Below, one piece after another: positions 50,301 through 59,794 of a stretch of DNA of 64,000 nt. Each line of letters begins with the position of its first letter. The stretch's first letter is position 1. The notes beneath the pieces were generated by a model. It searched no databases. It had not been told where the DNA came from and worked only from the letters and a program-made list of their open reading frames with translations. Source of the stretch: Sebastes aleutianus (taxonomy: Eukaryota; Chordata; Actinopteri; Perciformes; Sebastidae); the NCBI GenBank assembly GCA_916700875.1, contig CAKAKS010000031.1, positions 3,786,477 to 3,850,476 of the forward strand. The letters are read 5' to 3'. A program made the translations under genes and the position numbers.

Positions 50301-53300
50301 ACAACATATTCACTGCGGTCAAAAAAACGGTTGGCTCTCCCGCTCACCACACACAAAGAATGCACGTGTATTAACAGGGCGGTCTAGCAGCAATCATCCA
50401 AAACTGGCGAGTTATAGGCTATTCACTAAAGGAAGTAGGGATGTGCATTCCAAGCAAAAATACTATTTGAAAATCACTGGGAATTAGTCGATTATTATTC
50501 CAAAATCGCTGTATAAAAATCCAGCGTACTCTTGCTCGTTTCTCTAGATCACCAACCCTGCCTTTAAAGAAGATGAACTCTTATTAGTGGAATCAGCACA
50601 GTGAAGGCTGTAACATGCTGGCATACGATTAATAATTCAGCAATACTTCATCATCAACTATGGTGACGGTGAATATTCAGAAGCTGAAGAAGAACCGTAA
50701 TGTAGCACAAACTGACTTCACACTCAATCTTGTATTTGGCCTCCTATAAGAGGGGGATGGAGGGAGTTAAACAAGTGTAAGAATTACTGACCGGCCCATC
50801 CATCCTCGCAGTCATTGTCAAGCTCATCCAGATCCTTCAGGTCGTCTGGATTAATGATGGCTGGGCGTGTCGGTCTTTCACCCGGCCTGCGGATGGGCTG
50901 AGAAGAGGGTCGAGGTGGAGCACGGACAAAGCGGTTCTCTCTTCTCACATCACCACTGCAATGAGATGGTAGAAAGAAAAATTAGCAATTACCAACTACT
51001 TAATGAATGGATAAATGCTCTCACATTGTGAATGTACTTACTTGACAAGTTCAGGTTTGGCGGCGTAGCCCTGTCTAAAAGCGGGTTTGCTTTCAAATCG
51101 GGCTGGTGCTGCTACGGTGGTAGGAACATGGTCTGTACCTGGAGCTTCACGTGTATCTTTAGAGCACATCTGAAAACAGCAGGATCATAGTAAAAAAAAC
51201 AATGAGCCACCATAAGGTTTTGAGTTGTTTCTGGTTATATCCAACAGCTAATAGTAAATCCACTAGACTGCAGCTTTTTTTTTTTTAACAAACAATGGCC
51301 TAAAGTAGTCGTAAAGTACTTACAAATGCAGGCAACATGTCGTGGTAGACAGCAGTCGAAGTGTGGTGAAGCTGGTACTGCAGGGCAGTAGGGACGGTTG
51401 TTCTGCGGAGAGGCTGGGCGGGTCGCAGGGAAGGCTCCTTGGGGTCAAGGACTGGTGACTGAACCGTCACTACACTAGAAGAGGTTGTGACGGTGGCAGA
51501 CGGGGGGTGAGATGAGGCGGGAGGGGTGCCAGTCTCACCCAGGGCAGTGAGCTTACCCTCAGGATCTGCTGGCAGGCCGAGGCTCAGGGACGAGGGCTGA
51601 AGGTTCCTGCCACCACCTTCCCTCCAGCTCGTCACATCTTGAAGTGGGGAGAGAGAGATTTCAGAAACACCGATGAACAAATTGTATATGGAATGATTTG
51701 CACTGACAAAATATGAAATTAAAAGTAATACCACACAGTTTTGAACCTCATCTTAATGTTTTTAATGACATAAGTTAATTGGTGCCAAGTCCAATCAACG
51801 CTCTGTGTCACTGAAACAGCAAATCCAGAACATCCCAAATTGTCCGTAAAAACTTAAAAAATGACATCTATTCTCTATGTGAACACGTCTGTTGAGGAGT
51901 TCTACTTGCTTGGAAAATACTCAAGTATATGACATTGACAGACACATAGCGTTGGGTTCGAGAAACACTGAGTAAAGTGCTCTCTACCTCCCATTGTAAG
52001 TTTCAACAGTATCATTAGATTCCAGAAAGACCAAATTAATAATTTGCTTTCCAGCAGACGTTATCTTATCTTTGAGACTGCCAGCCAATTCTTGAGAGTT
52101 AAGACTTACTCTGGGGGCGGAGGCTTGGTCCTGGCCCATACGACGGATCGAAGCCGCTTCTTTCCTTGCCAGCCCTGTCCTGTTCTCCAGCTGCCTTCAA
52201 CGTGGGAAATTCCTCGTGAGAGAAGGGCTGAAGTCGGTTTGAGGCCCTTGAACCTGATGTTGTCATTGAGAGAAGTGGCATAAAGAAAAACGTTTGTCTG
52301 ACTTGTGCACGCAGAAGAAAGCTGTACTAATTCCCAAAGACATATGGGGGTCAAAATCTGGACAGCGTATCATTCATCATTAGCATGTAATTTGATTTGA
52401 AACACACCTCAATCTCAATTATAGATCAATCTGAGATGACTCACCATCTTGCTCTACTGCCTTTCCATTTAGCTGGGCCCATTGCTTTGGTCCACCTGTG
52501 TTTGTGTTCTGTGGAAATGAAGAAAAACCATGGTCACTGTCTAATATCTGCATTATATCTCTTTGACCTTTAAGACACAGGCTGCATTCACACCAGATCA
52601 GGTGTTGCAGTGATTGGCCACAGGGTTGTGCGGCGGTGTGGGAGAGTCACAACGATTAACGTCTTGTTTCCTCATGGCTGGGTTGTACTTGTGGCTCTGC
52701 AGTTACGTGATTGGCCACCATTTCTTCAAAAGTTGATTGCACCCCCTGAGGGGGGTCGCAGCCCAAACGCACTATCCCCATTCAAAATGAATGGGAGGAC
52801 TCGGGTATTCACCGTACCGCCAAATCTGGTGTGAATGTAGCCTTAAAATTAGTCTTTTTTTTCCTGACAAAATGTGGTTAAAAGCTACCAACTCCATCTT
52901 GACCTGCTCTCTGTGTTAACTACACTGGAACAGAACAGACACACTGTAACAGAAAAGAGTACTGGGTATCACCCTCTCTATATCTTGTAAGAAAAAAATA
53001 TATGTCCACCTAGCAGAATAATTTGCTCTCAAACTGAGATAGTTAATACAGCCGAGAGTATTTAATACACACTGATACACAGAGAATCTATGATACTTGC
53101 CAAAAATTACCAAATGGATTATTAAAGCTAGGATTGTACAGCAATTGTTCAGTCACATGTATTTTAAGACTGCAGTGAGTTTTCTTACACAAAAGGGGCA
53201 TTTTTTTCTTGACTTTTAAAAAAATATATATATTTAATAAAATCTGCACTAAGCTCACAGTTGTGTATTAGGGAGTGCTTCTCTAAGATCAAACAAGAGA

Positions 53301-54118
53301 CAGAAGTTTAAACATAATCTTCATGACTGTAAAAATTTGTAAAAAAACATCCCAGGTTGAACATAACCATACACACCTCTTGGTTGGCTACCGGTAAGGG
53401 CTTCTGAAGATTGGAGACAGATTTCTGTAAAGCCAGCTGTGGCTGCAACTCCGGCAGCTGTGGTATTGATGCAATAGAACTACAAATAAGCAGAGAGGAA
53501 AAAAAGAAAGTTAGTTTTGTGAAATTTTGGGTACAATGACTTGATAAAAGGCAAGAGTCGAGAAACAACAGTCTAGACTGACTTGAACTGATAGACTGGA
53601 CCTCCGGGAAGGTTTAAATACAACAACTATCTCTTATCATAAGATAAAAGCTTTAGATGAGAGGGTAGTTTGCAGTGTTTTAACCTTTCTCCCCTTACCT
53701 CTTTTGATCGGGTTGTTCCTGCTTGTTCGCCCATCCTGTACCGTCTTTCGGTACAATAATCACGTTGGGATCGTTTCCTTTGTTTTCGGACTTCAAGCTC
53801 GGCAGGTGAGCAGGTGGGGGCATGCGCCGGGCTGCGGCCACTTTGCCAAGACTCTGCAAGCCATGTCGCGGAACTACTGGAAGAAAAACACAGGTAGATA
53901 AAGCAAGGGGAGTGAGATTAACAAAAGGGACTGAAACATAGTAACAGATATGTAAAGAAAGTAGTTAGGTATTGAGGAGAGAAACAAAATAAATCAAGCT
54001 TACCTGCGTTTTTCTGAGTTTCTATTGATTTTCCCTTGTACTTGTCAAATAGGCTGAGTGAGGAATACTTGCTTTTCCCATCCTTGGACTTGGTTATTTG
54101 CCCCAAACGATCGGACAT
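27857..54118 (-). CDS. prrc2b: Proline-rich coiled-coil 2B (PRRC2B/BAT2-like), complete
   Basis: Thirty coding exons join into one 6693-nt frame (2230 residues plus stop), close to human PRRC2B at about 2229. The N-terminus MSDRLGQITKSKDGKSKY is the PRRC2B version; PRRC2A and PRRC2C differ at these positions. Conserved blocks follow in order: RHGLQSLGKV, GNDPN...VPKDGTGWANK, EEFPTLKAAGEQD, LHEEVDYSEKLKFSDDEE, ELSEAVERAR with an RREEEERRAREER coil, LGFDPRWMMMP, RNNWIFIDEEQAFG, RG/RGG repeats, [97 protein letters not shown], and the family ending IKPQAVKVEEGKA. The family is cytosolic and RNA-binding, found in stress granules and linked to translation initiation. Introns carry many MITEs, a Tc1 remnant and a hAT transposase fragment, but none disrupts the frame. 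Confidence 0.96.
28504..29310. mobile_element. Foldback-type element, second copy
   Basis: Begins GGTAACACTTTATA and ends 'gatggttattataaagtgttacc', as in the 4738-5503 element; interior partly different. It lies in the last prrc2b intron. Confidence 0.6.
30019..31367. mobile_element. DNA element with GGCCCTGTTCAGACC ends (copy 1)
   Basis: Ends GGCCCTGTTCAGACCTGG and inverted CCAGATCTAAACAGGGCC. Contains an extra about 530 bp at 30140-30670 absent from the copy at 43944-45102, so another element has inserted. Confidence 0.7.
31793..32430 (+). mobile_element. hAT transposase pseudogene fragment
   Basis: In three frames the + strand reads WETEFFFTNVNDKCVC, then CGVSVSVGRRCNVERHFTKVH (a C2-H2/BED-like finger), then VKELKATLKRRRSLFTEPTK...FKVANILTKHKKTFADG, then VKEAMTAVAEMLLKDHKSRTEI. 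This is the N-terminal part of a Charlie/ZBED-type hAT transposase as I know it. Frameshifts separate the parts. The upstream CAGGGGTCTCCAA at 31791 looks like the 5' terminus; the rest of the element is lost at about 32430. Confidence 0.7.
33345..33600 (+). mobile_element. tRNA-derived SINE
   Basis: Head with A-box (TGGCTCAGAGGGTAGAGC) and B-box (GGTTCGATCCCC near 33396), then a body ending 'gcgctatataaatgcaagtcc'. In a prrc2b intron, opposite to the gene. Confidence 0.8.
33625..34667. mobile_element. MITE of the TAGGGCTGT...ACAGCCCTA family, interrupted
   Basis: Begins TAGGGCTGTAATCGATT and ends ACTTTGACAGCCCTA. Without the insert at 33999-34342 it is about 700 bp, like the copy at 62022-62723. 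Confidence 0.75.
33999..34342. mobile_element. hAT-like MITE nested in another MITE
   Basis: TAGGGCTGTCCTGA / TCAGGTCAGCCCTA ends; flanks CATGTCTG / CGTGTCTG (7 of 8). The uninterrupted sister sequence at 62322-62345 reads through the site. Confidence 0.85.
34936..34960. repeat. (GT)n microsatellite
   Basis: Dinucleotide run in the intron between prrc2b exons 23 and 24. Confidence 0.9.
35486..35745. mobile_element. Partial MITE joined to the Tc1 remnant
   Basis: 'GGATGTAACGGTTACTGG' and following AT-rich sequence resemble a hAT-type terminus. It directly follows the truncated Tc1 element; no second end is visible. Confidence 0.35.
35745..36928 (-). mobile_element. Tc1/mariner transposon remnant, transposase inactive
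   Basis: Minus strand reads parts of a Tc1 transposase: ILKLRGNGKSIGAIAQ...TIWNVLKKKE (DNA-binding part), WDKVLWTDETKMNLYQ (first Asp block), SSVKHGGGNVMAW, FIMQQDNDPKHTAK (second Asp) and SPDFNPNGHAFYLLK, where the catalytic Glu of the NPxEH motif is Gly. Frames are broken in at least two places. The 5' terminal repeat is recognisable near 36880-36928; the 3' part is cut off near 35745 by a different repeat. In prrc2b intron 21. Confidence 0.9.
36952..40440 (-). CDS. prrc2b: prrc2b coding exons 16-21
   Basis: Exons: 40440-40280, 39396-39281, 39192-39051, 38090-38014, 37827-37540 and 37053-36952 (about residues 1485-1779). Exon 16 opens with SPDES after a tandem acceptor (alternative edge 40443). 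Exon 17 has ALSKKQRR and a basic DDRRRKEQ helix. Exon 18 has IPPRFAKKQ and LGTEIWE. Exon 20 (288 nt) carries [16 protein letters not shown] and [20 protein letters not shown], among the best conserved vertebrate PRRC2 segments. Exons 20 and 21 are whole codons (96 and 34), so either could be skipped without a frameshift. Confidence 0.93.
37170..37428. mobile_element. Short MITE with ATACCCCCGC ends
   Basis: Starts ATACCCCCGCTC and ends GCGGGGGTAT. A perfect 10-bp-arm hairpin (TATACCCCCG / CGGGGGTATA) closes its right end at 37398-37429. Confidence 0.65.
38222..38832. mobile_element. Palindromic TTAA MITE
   Basis: Left end TTAAAGGGATAGTTCAGG; 'gaagtggggttgtatga' at the left is mirrored by 'acaaccccacttcataa' at the right. 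Inner arms 'gctgtggacggggacggcag' are mirrored by 'ctgccgtccccgtccacagc'. Confidence 0.75.
39640..40245. mobile_element. MITE, partner of 24285-24933
   Basis: Same family in the opposite orientation, between prrc2b exons 16 and 17. Both copies contain CCAAT-like and CG-containing segments; no ORF. Confidence 0.65.
40651..41255. mobile_element. hAT-like MITE with GC-rich core and perfect target duplication
   Basis: TAGGGCTGTGCAATTAATC at the left, GCACTA at the right, both flanked by CTTTGTTC. About 240 bp longer than its relative at 11278-11644 because of a GC-rich middle (about 40780-40960). Confidence 0.85.
41825..43870 (-). CDS. prrc2b: prrc2b large exon 15 (2046 nt, about 682 residues)
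   Basis: This exon encodes roughly residues 803-1484, almost a third of the protein. It is Ser/Arg/Glu-rich and mostly low-complexity. Landmarks are GPIKKPVLKALKVEDKE, RNNWIFIDEEQAFG, then RG and RGG repeats near residues 1060-1090 (likely arginine-methylated and RNA-binding), an EYEELPKRRRQ block, [29 protein letters not shown] and [14 protein letters not shown]. The open frame continues upstream into intron 14 as far as 44091, but homology and the AG acceptor place the exon edge at 43870. The donor is AAGAG|GTGAGC. A single giant exon here is typical of PRRC2 genes. Confidence 0.95.
43944..45102. mobile_element. DNA element with GGCCCTGTTCAGACC ends (copy 2)
   Basis: Inverted ends GGCCCTGTTCAGACCTGG / CCAGGTCTGAACAGGGCC, flanked by TAT on both sides. 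Holds a LINE-like insert at 44527-44803. Confidence 0.75.
44527..44803 (+). mobile_element. Retroposon-like insert in the element at 43944
   Basis: Matches the very common fish repeat containing 'ccctggacaggttgccag' and 'gcatgtctttggactgtggg'. It is absent from the sister element at 30019. Confidence 0.6.
45202..49797 (-). CDS. prrc2b: prrc2b coding exons 9-14
   Basis: Exons: 49797-49713, 49616-49448, 47864-47525, 47400-47207, 45719-45518 and 45406-45202 (residues about 404-802). Exon 9 has the acidic EEVDYSEKLKFSDDEED block. Exon 10 has a four-histidine run. Exon 11 (340 nt) encodes a strongly charged helix, SEAVERARRRREEEERRARE, the most likely coiled coil of the protein. Exon 12 ends in a Gln/His-rich tail, and exon 13 holds YKMQHWQ and GFDPRWMMMPPFMDPR. 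Exon 14 may begin at 45406 or, through a tandem acceptor, at 45409, which would add one alanine. Confidence 0.93.
46152..46205 (+). pseudogene. Truncated tRNA-Thr(CGT)-like sequence
   Basis: 'cggcttagtggttaaagcgc' then 'ctgtctcgtaaacaggag' and 'atcctgg' match the D-arm, anticodon arm (CGT) and variable loop of a vertebrate tRNA-Thr. The T-arm and acceptor 3' strand are missing, replaced by unrelated bases. Confidence 0.6.
46226..46345 (+). mobile_element. tRNA-derived SINE fragment
   Basis: 'tgtagctcagtgggtagagc' (A-box) and 'gctgttcgatcctgc' (B-box), then 'gtccttgggcgagacactgaa', a frequent fish SINE body. Confidence 0.7.
48029..48405. repeat. Dispersed repeat, copy of 23165-23580
   Basis: Shares 'agggggagatagcaggtcaaca' (in parts) through 'taagaccttgaggaacacca'. 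Confidence 0.8.
48584..48928. mobile_element. hAT-like MITE, TAGAGCTGCAAC family (copy 2)
   Basis: Flanks AAAGATAC / AAGGGTAC (6 of 8). Same length and content as 9808-10153. Confidence 0.75.
50436..50540. mobile_element. Fragment of the 54340-54680 MITE family
   Basis: TAGGGATGTGCATTCCAAGC followed by 'aaaaatactatttgaaaat' matches the inverted right end of the element at 54340-54680. Confidence 0.55.
50792..54118 (-). CDS. prrc2b: prrc2b coding exons 1-8 (BAT2 N-terminal domain)
   Basis: Exons: 54118-54004, 53876-53699, 53479-53377, 52508-52445, 52253-52110, 51637-51324, 51169-51042, 50955-50792 (residues 1 to about 403). The first carries the start codon after 63 nt of 5' UTR (exon edge 54181). 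Exons 1-6 encode the conserved BAT2_N region, which in this family is the best preserved part across animals. Exon 6 (314 nt) holds VTSWREGGG at its start and VYHDMLPAF at its end. Exon 8 encodes the proline/arginine-rich stretch ending in an acidic DDLKDLDELDNDCEDGW motif. The start is chosen from homology and because no in-frame codons precede it in the exon. Confidence 0.95.
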
Positions 54119-54339
54119 TGCGATGTAATGTCATCGAGTATGGAAATTTTTATTTGCGCCTTTTCCCAGTTTCTTCTGATTCTACAAAGAAGAGGAGAAG
54201 AAATGTCAACCTTAAGTGCAAACCTCACTGTAGGAAAAAAACATCTAACCTAAAGGGAGGAGGATGTTTATCCATCCTGTTTTTTTATTTATTAGAAACA
54301 GAATATTTTCTCAGACAGGTGCAGAATGCACATTGGCGG

Positions 54340-54680
54340 TAGGGATGTGACATGATTCTCAATTTTTCAAATTATAAAAAATCGACTAGTTTATGCGACT
54401 ATTGTCCTGTCTTAAAAAATATTTTTTCCCTTGTTTTAACCGTCGCAGACGCTGGTATTAACGTTACTACCAGTAAAAACGTGTGTGGCATGGTCAGTTC
54501 TTCTCATATTCTGTCAGCGCAGGTGTGTGTGCGCATGCGCACAAGCAGCGCCTCACCCCTCATAGTTTCAGCAGGTAGATCAGCTGTTGTGGCTGGGGGG
54601 TATGCGGCAATTTTCGAAAAATAATCGACTAGCTCCCAGTTATTATCAAATAGTATTTTTGCTTGGAATGCACAACCCTA
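54340..54680. mobile_element. hAT-like MITE in prrc2b intron before the first coding exon
   Basis: TAGGGATGTG / CACAACCCTA ends; flanks ATTGGCGG / GTTGGCGG (7 of 8). It lies about 160 bp upstream of the exon with the start codon. Confidence 0.8.
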
Positions 54681-55374
54681 GTTGGCGGTCAGATGGGTGA
54701 TGTCTATCATCACTGCAATGTGTTTATGTGCAACTTTCAACAAATGATGTGAGCCAATCGAGGTGACGCATCAGTCGCCCTTTGTCAGCTCTAGTACATT
54801 TGACACAACATGGCTTGGAACAGGTGTCATAATCAAATAAAAAAATACCTTGGGTGTTCAATGTGATATGAAACGTGATTATTTTAAAGCAGGCACTGTC
54901 CTGTCCTCTACATTAGATTTTAAATGGGAAAATGTGATTTGCTCCACGTCTACATCTGCTGTGGAACATCGACTTCAGTTTTTGTTTGTTCCACATCCTG
55001 ACTCGAGGGTAGAGACGCCAACAAGTCAACTTGTCTATGACATGCAGGTGTCACAGAGTTCCTCGTGTAGGATTACTGGTATTTTGTATAAACATGCTAC
55101 CTTACAAACAGCACTGAGTTGTTGTTATCAATCATAGGAAAGGTATTTGAGTGAGTTTGAAGAAGATAAAATGACTGTTTACTGTTTTACTAAAACCAGA
55201 CACCAAATATTCAGAGCATCACCATATTTTTTGTTTGATATAGTTCAGGTACGTGGATTATCATGAGTAAACAGAAACACTGTTTCTAATTTTTTTAAAT
55301 ATATTTGTTCTATGCTTTGATCAGAGCAAAATAAATTGAGTCTCCGTCACTGCAAAAATCTGTATGGCTTGATA

Positions 55375-56060
55375 CCTCTAGCCTTAAGGACACAGCAAGC
55401 TGACGGTCGGCCATAGGACAGTTTGGGGCCATCAGTGAGCGTCCGTCGGCCTAGTTTTTTTGGTGTGTCTCGCACCGTTGACTCTAGTCTGTCTGTGTTG
55501 GAGGTTTTTCAGCCGATTCAGCATGTTGAATCGGCGGCGGAGCGCATCAGTGAGAGAAATCACCCTGATTGGCGGTTAAGCTTAAACAAATCAGTGCACG
55601 AGAAGAGAAACGGAAGTGAGGAAAGCCAGCAAACCAATAAAGTCAAGATGGTAAACACAGGCTGGTCTTATCATTTTTCATCTTCATCTCATCTGATCAT
55701 TCCAACACACGGTTATTTTCACAACGACACGGCCATCTGGAATGACGCTAAGTGGTGAGTGAGAGTGGTGTGAAAATGGTCGTCAAACGCTGCTTTGTTT
55801 CATGTACGTATCATAACGACGACTTATATATCTGCAGTCCTCGGTCTTCTGGTTTCCTTTTTTGAATGACGAATACAGACTACCGCGGCCTGCTGGTGTG
55901 GAGAGTAATTTCGTCTCATGCAGGCGCAGTCTGTGCTAACTGTCCGTCGGCTGTAGTCTTTGTGGTGTGTTCGGGTGCAACTTGTCGGCCAAAACAAAGG
56001 CGACGTGAGGCAGCCTTCGTCGCTGCTAGTTCTCTGATGTCGGTTGTTGTGTCCCCAGCT
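55375..56060. mobile_element. Non-autonomous DNA transposon-like repeat
   Basis: 'cagccgattcagcatgttga' and 'accctgattggcggtt' belong to a repeat I recognise from other teleosts. The ends are not clear, and the ORFs in it are not convincing. Confidence 0.4.
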
Positions 56061-56680
56061 TTAAGGATAAGGGGAAAATGTGTTTATGCTATTTAACAAA
56101 ACTGTCCTCTTTAAATGAATAATTATCTGACTTAAACTCCATTTCCATCTATTTTTTCTCTTACTGCTGAGCTACTTCGTAAAACTGATGTGATGTTTGC
56201 AGAAATGGCTTTGACTTGAACGTGAAATTCTATTGTGAAATAGCTCCAACACTCATTGTTACCAAACTGAAATATACTAACATACACCTGATGTAATGCA
56301 ATATCAAGCAAATACTACTGTAACTTCAACCAACACACAGAAGTACACAAAAACATGTGGATTACCACAATTATGCAGACACTGTAAACAGAAACTTGAA
56401 ATATAACAGCAATTCATTGAGGTTTACCAGTTGAGCTCTTATTTAAAGTTACAGGAAACCTAAATTGTTTTATGTACACTTAAATCTACCACAATAGTCA
56501 AGTGGTGGCAAACGTTTACTAGCAGTAGCAGTAACACAAGATCTACCAACTTCTTATCATTGAGAAATCGGAATTATTTGTATTAATTGATTTTGACAAA
56601 GACAATCAAATCACATGAAGTGCACACCCCAAAGAGTGTTTTTTTCGAGTTAAATGTGATACATGGCCAAACATGTTCTT

Positions 56681-57198
56681 TTAAGGTCCCATATTGTAAA
56701 AAGTAAGATTTTCATGTCTTTCATATTATAAAGCAGGTTTAAGTGCTTATAAATACTGTGAAAGTATCAAAACGCTCAATATACGGAGAAATACACACAG
56801 CCCGTATTCAGAAATTGTGCTTTTGAAACAAGCCGTTAGGATTTCTGTCCATTTGTGATGTCACAAATATACAATATTTAGACCATTACACGGTTTTAAA
56901 CGTAAACATTCTAAATGTGTCCCAGTTTTTTTTTCCTGTTGCAGTGTATGTAAATAACATCAGCTGATAGGAAGTAAACATGGACCCAAACTGTTGCCAG
57001 GCAACGCAATTCTGTTGCAATTCCCTTGAAATGCACTAAAACGGAGCGTTTCAGATAGAGGGTAAATACAGGTATATTCAGGCAGACAGGATGAGGAAAA
57101 TAAAGTGTTTTTTGGACATTACAGCATGTAAACAAGATTTAGTAGAAACACAAAATACAAGTATGAACCTGAAAATGAGCACGATATGGGACCTTTAA
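56681..57198. mobile_element. TTAA-flanked MITE, AGGTCCCATAT family (copy 3)
   Basis: Ends TTAAGGTCCCATATTG / ATATGGGACCTTTAA. In prrc2b intron 1. Confidence 0.8.
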
Positions 57199-58508
57199 AA
57201 CAAGAACCAAAACAACACAGATGGAGACACAAAGCTTTAACAATGTGGGCTAAATGATCGTGTTTTTTTAGTATGTAACGCTAGCTACGACCTAAAGCCC
57301 ACTCTGGTGTGTTGCATATTTGATACACAATATAAAATGTTAAATAAATATGATCGTTTCAACCGAACAGCGCTACCAGACAACCCGTAACGTAACGGTA
57401 GGTTACCGAAGGCCGCTCCGGTAAAGCTCCGCAGAGGCGTTTTACTGAGATTTACCGGGAAACATATCTGTCCATCAAGGTCGATCTAGCTGGTTATTTA
57501 AACACATCACGCAACACCGTTTTGCTTTGATTTCAGTAAAATCATATAACACCAGTAAACGACACATTCACCGTGACTTAGTGGTCGTTATGTCAGAAAG
57601 GGAAGCTAACCTGATGACAGCTAGCTAACATACATTTACTTGACGTTGTTCGCATGTTTAAGGTTATTTCCACAAGACAATAAATAGAAAATAATATATG
57701 TACTACAAATTAATATACTTAAGATAAGTAAAAACATAATTTTGACAAGCACAGAATACCGTTTGACCTCTCTACCGGTATCTGGAGGTGTCGTTAGCTC
57801 ACTGGAAGCTAATGCTAATTCCAGCACATGAAATTGACACCACGAAAACAAAAACACACAATCAACTACTGAGCTATAAGAAAAACAGCGATTTGTGTTC
57901 AATGTGGGAGATAATAAAGATGACCTAACACTACCTTGAATTGTAACGTAACAAACACAAACGTCATATAGGACCACATCTGCTAGCCATCACTAGTCAA
58001 AGATGCTAGCTGCTGGCTAAAGAAAGATGGCTATGTAAACAGTTAACAGCGGCCAAGCTCCCGGAGAGCTGGAGATCAGATTCTACCACATATTACACTG
58101 TAGATATGGATACATTACATTTATTTCTGTTTGTACAAGCTATAAGTGAAATAACACCCAGCTAATTGTTCTTACTTAGCTTCGACAGTCAAACACTAGC
58201 GAAGCGGCGGTCCAGTGTAACAACAACAACCTGACAGGCCGGAGGTGTTCACAGCATTTACATTAGTGCTTGACATGATTAAACACACTGACTTTGGGGG
58301 GAAATGTGTGTAAAACACTCAGACCCATGCAAATATTTTCAACCTTTCGCTGTTTTCCCAGAACGACAGCGATGGTGGGGATATATAGGGCAAGGCGATT
58401 AAAAATGGCTGCTGCTGCCCAGAACAAAGCAACAATAAAAACTGGGCAGAGGAAGAAGACGAGCGAAATACTGCAGATTTCACACAAACACCCGCATCCA
58501 TAACTCAC

Positions 58509-58700
58509 CGATTCAACGTCTTAGTGTATCTTGTGATCAGTGACGGTGATATATTTCCACAAAGTGTAGTCTACTGAAAGGATGGATGGCGATTGAGGAG
58601 CCCAATCTTCTTCGTAGGTTGAACCGGTCGCAGCGTTGTTGCTGGGGTTCTTACCCGGCCTGGAAGTGAACAGCGCTGTGAGTGTGGAGGCTGGATGGGC
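58509..58700 (-). promoter_or_regulatory. prrc2b: prrc2b non-coding first exon and promoter
   Basis: On the minus strand a consensus donor (AATCG|GTGAGT) ends an exon at 58509, and the first coding exon begins with an acceptor at 54182. The surrounding 58.0-58.75 kb is CG-richer and free of recognised MITEs, as expected of a housekeeping promoter. Two ATGGCT motifs in YY1-like context lie near 58027 and 58404. The exact transcription start is unknown. Confidence 0.55.
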
Positions 58701-58809
58701 TCGGCTGACAACGTCATGACGTCAATAGACGTCGTTGGACACAACACAACACACTAGCGCCCCTACTGGTTGGTTTCAGCAACTACAGAAACACATTTTT
58801 TGAGCAGTG

Positions 58810-58929
58810 TTAATTAGTATTTTATGAATAAATATTAGATTACAAACTGCAGGAAATGTCACTGCAGTAAAACTAAAAAATACACTCTGACATTGCAGGC
58901 ATATTCACATTTAATTTAATTAACATTAA
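58810..58929. repeat. 120-bp direct repeat, left copy
   Basis: From 'ttaattagtattttatgaat' to 'taatttaattaacattaa'; repeated at 59669-59786 with about five differences. Confidence 0.92.
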
Positions 58930-59668
58930 AGGGACTGTTTGTAACTTTTTAAGCGTATAAATGTACCGGGTCGGGACACATGCGCGCTGTGCGTGTGGCT
59001 GAAGTCTCTGCTCTTCTGCCTGCCTTCACTCACACCACGCGCGTTCTCGCTCCACCTCTAGAGGTGAACGCGCGCTCACTACACACTGCAGAAGAGTTAA
59101 TTTAGCTCTGAGAATATCTAGTGAATGTACAGTGGACGTTTGTGCAGAAATAACTGCTGCATCTCCTCCAGACCAACAGAGGTTTCCTGTGTCTTGTGAA
59201 GTGACGGGGCTCCGCAGAGAGAAACGTTATCACCGGCACACGGTCGGAAACGGTAACGTTTTTCTTCCTACAGCGGGGCTGAAGCAGTAAGAGAAACGTT
59301 ACCGTCTCCGCCTGGATGCCGGTGTCTCTCTCCGGCTGTGGTCGGAGGCGATAACGTTTCTCTTCCTGCTTCAGCCTCAAAGCCAACGCTAGGATCAGCA
59401 TTGATTAATGGAGAGACCTTCGTCTGGTCAGCTAACATTACTGTCAAGCAGGTGAAATATAGAGGGATATTGTGGTTTTAGCTGATGTGTGTTGCCTCAC
59501 TGTTTTGAGCGATGTTCGTTCAGGTATATTTAGAGCGAGCAAGCGCGAGCAAGCGCGAGCAAGCGCGAGCAAGCGCGAGCAAGCGCGAGCCCGACGCTGA
59601 CTTTCGTTGACTTAACGGCCACAGGTGTCGCTGTTAACAAGCATTTCTGAAAGTTACAAATAGTCCCT
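58930..59668. mobile_element. TTAA MITE between direct repeats
   Basis: Ends AGGGACTGTTTGTAACTTT / AAAGTTACAAATAGTCCCT, each next to TTAA. CG-rich interior, with a 10-bp minisatellite at 59533-59590. Confidence 0.8.
59533..59590. repeat. 10-bp minisatellite (GCGCGAGCAA), about 6 copies
   Basis: Perfect head-to-tail copies within the TTAA element. Confidence 0.95.
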
Positions 59669-59786
59669 TTAATTAGTATTTTATGAATAAATATATATTA
59701 CAAACTGCAGCAAATGTCACTGCAGTAAAACTAAAAATATACTCTGACATTGCAGGCATATTCACATTTAATTTAATTAACATTAA
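59669..59786. repeat. 120-bp direct repeat, right copy
   Basis: See 58810-58929; begins immediately after the element's right end. Confidence 0.92.
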
Positions 59787-59794
59787 TTTACACT

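Noticed and set aside
50593..50656. C/D-box snoRNA candidate on the minus strand of a prrc2b intron (ATGATGA, two CTGA motifs)
   Set aside because: No terminal stem next to the boxes and no guide sequence I can match to rRNA. Human PRRC2B introns host SNORD62, so I looked for it, but nothing here fits well enough.
55423..55758. 111-codon plus-strand ORF
   Set aside because: Falls within a repeat I recognise from other teleosts; no protein family suggested.
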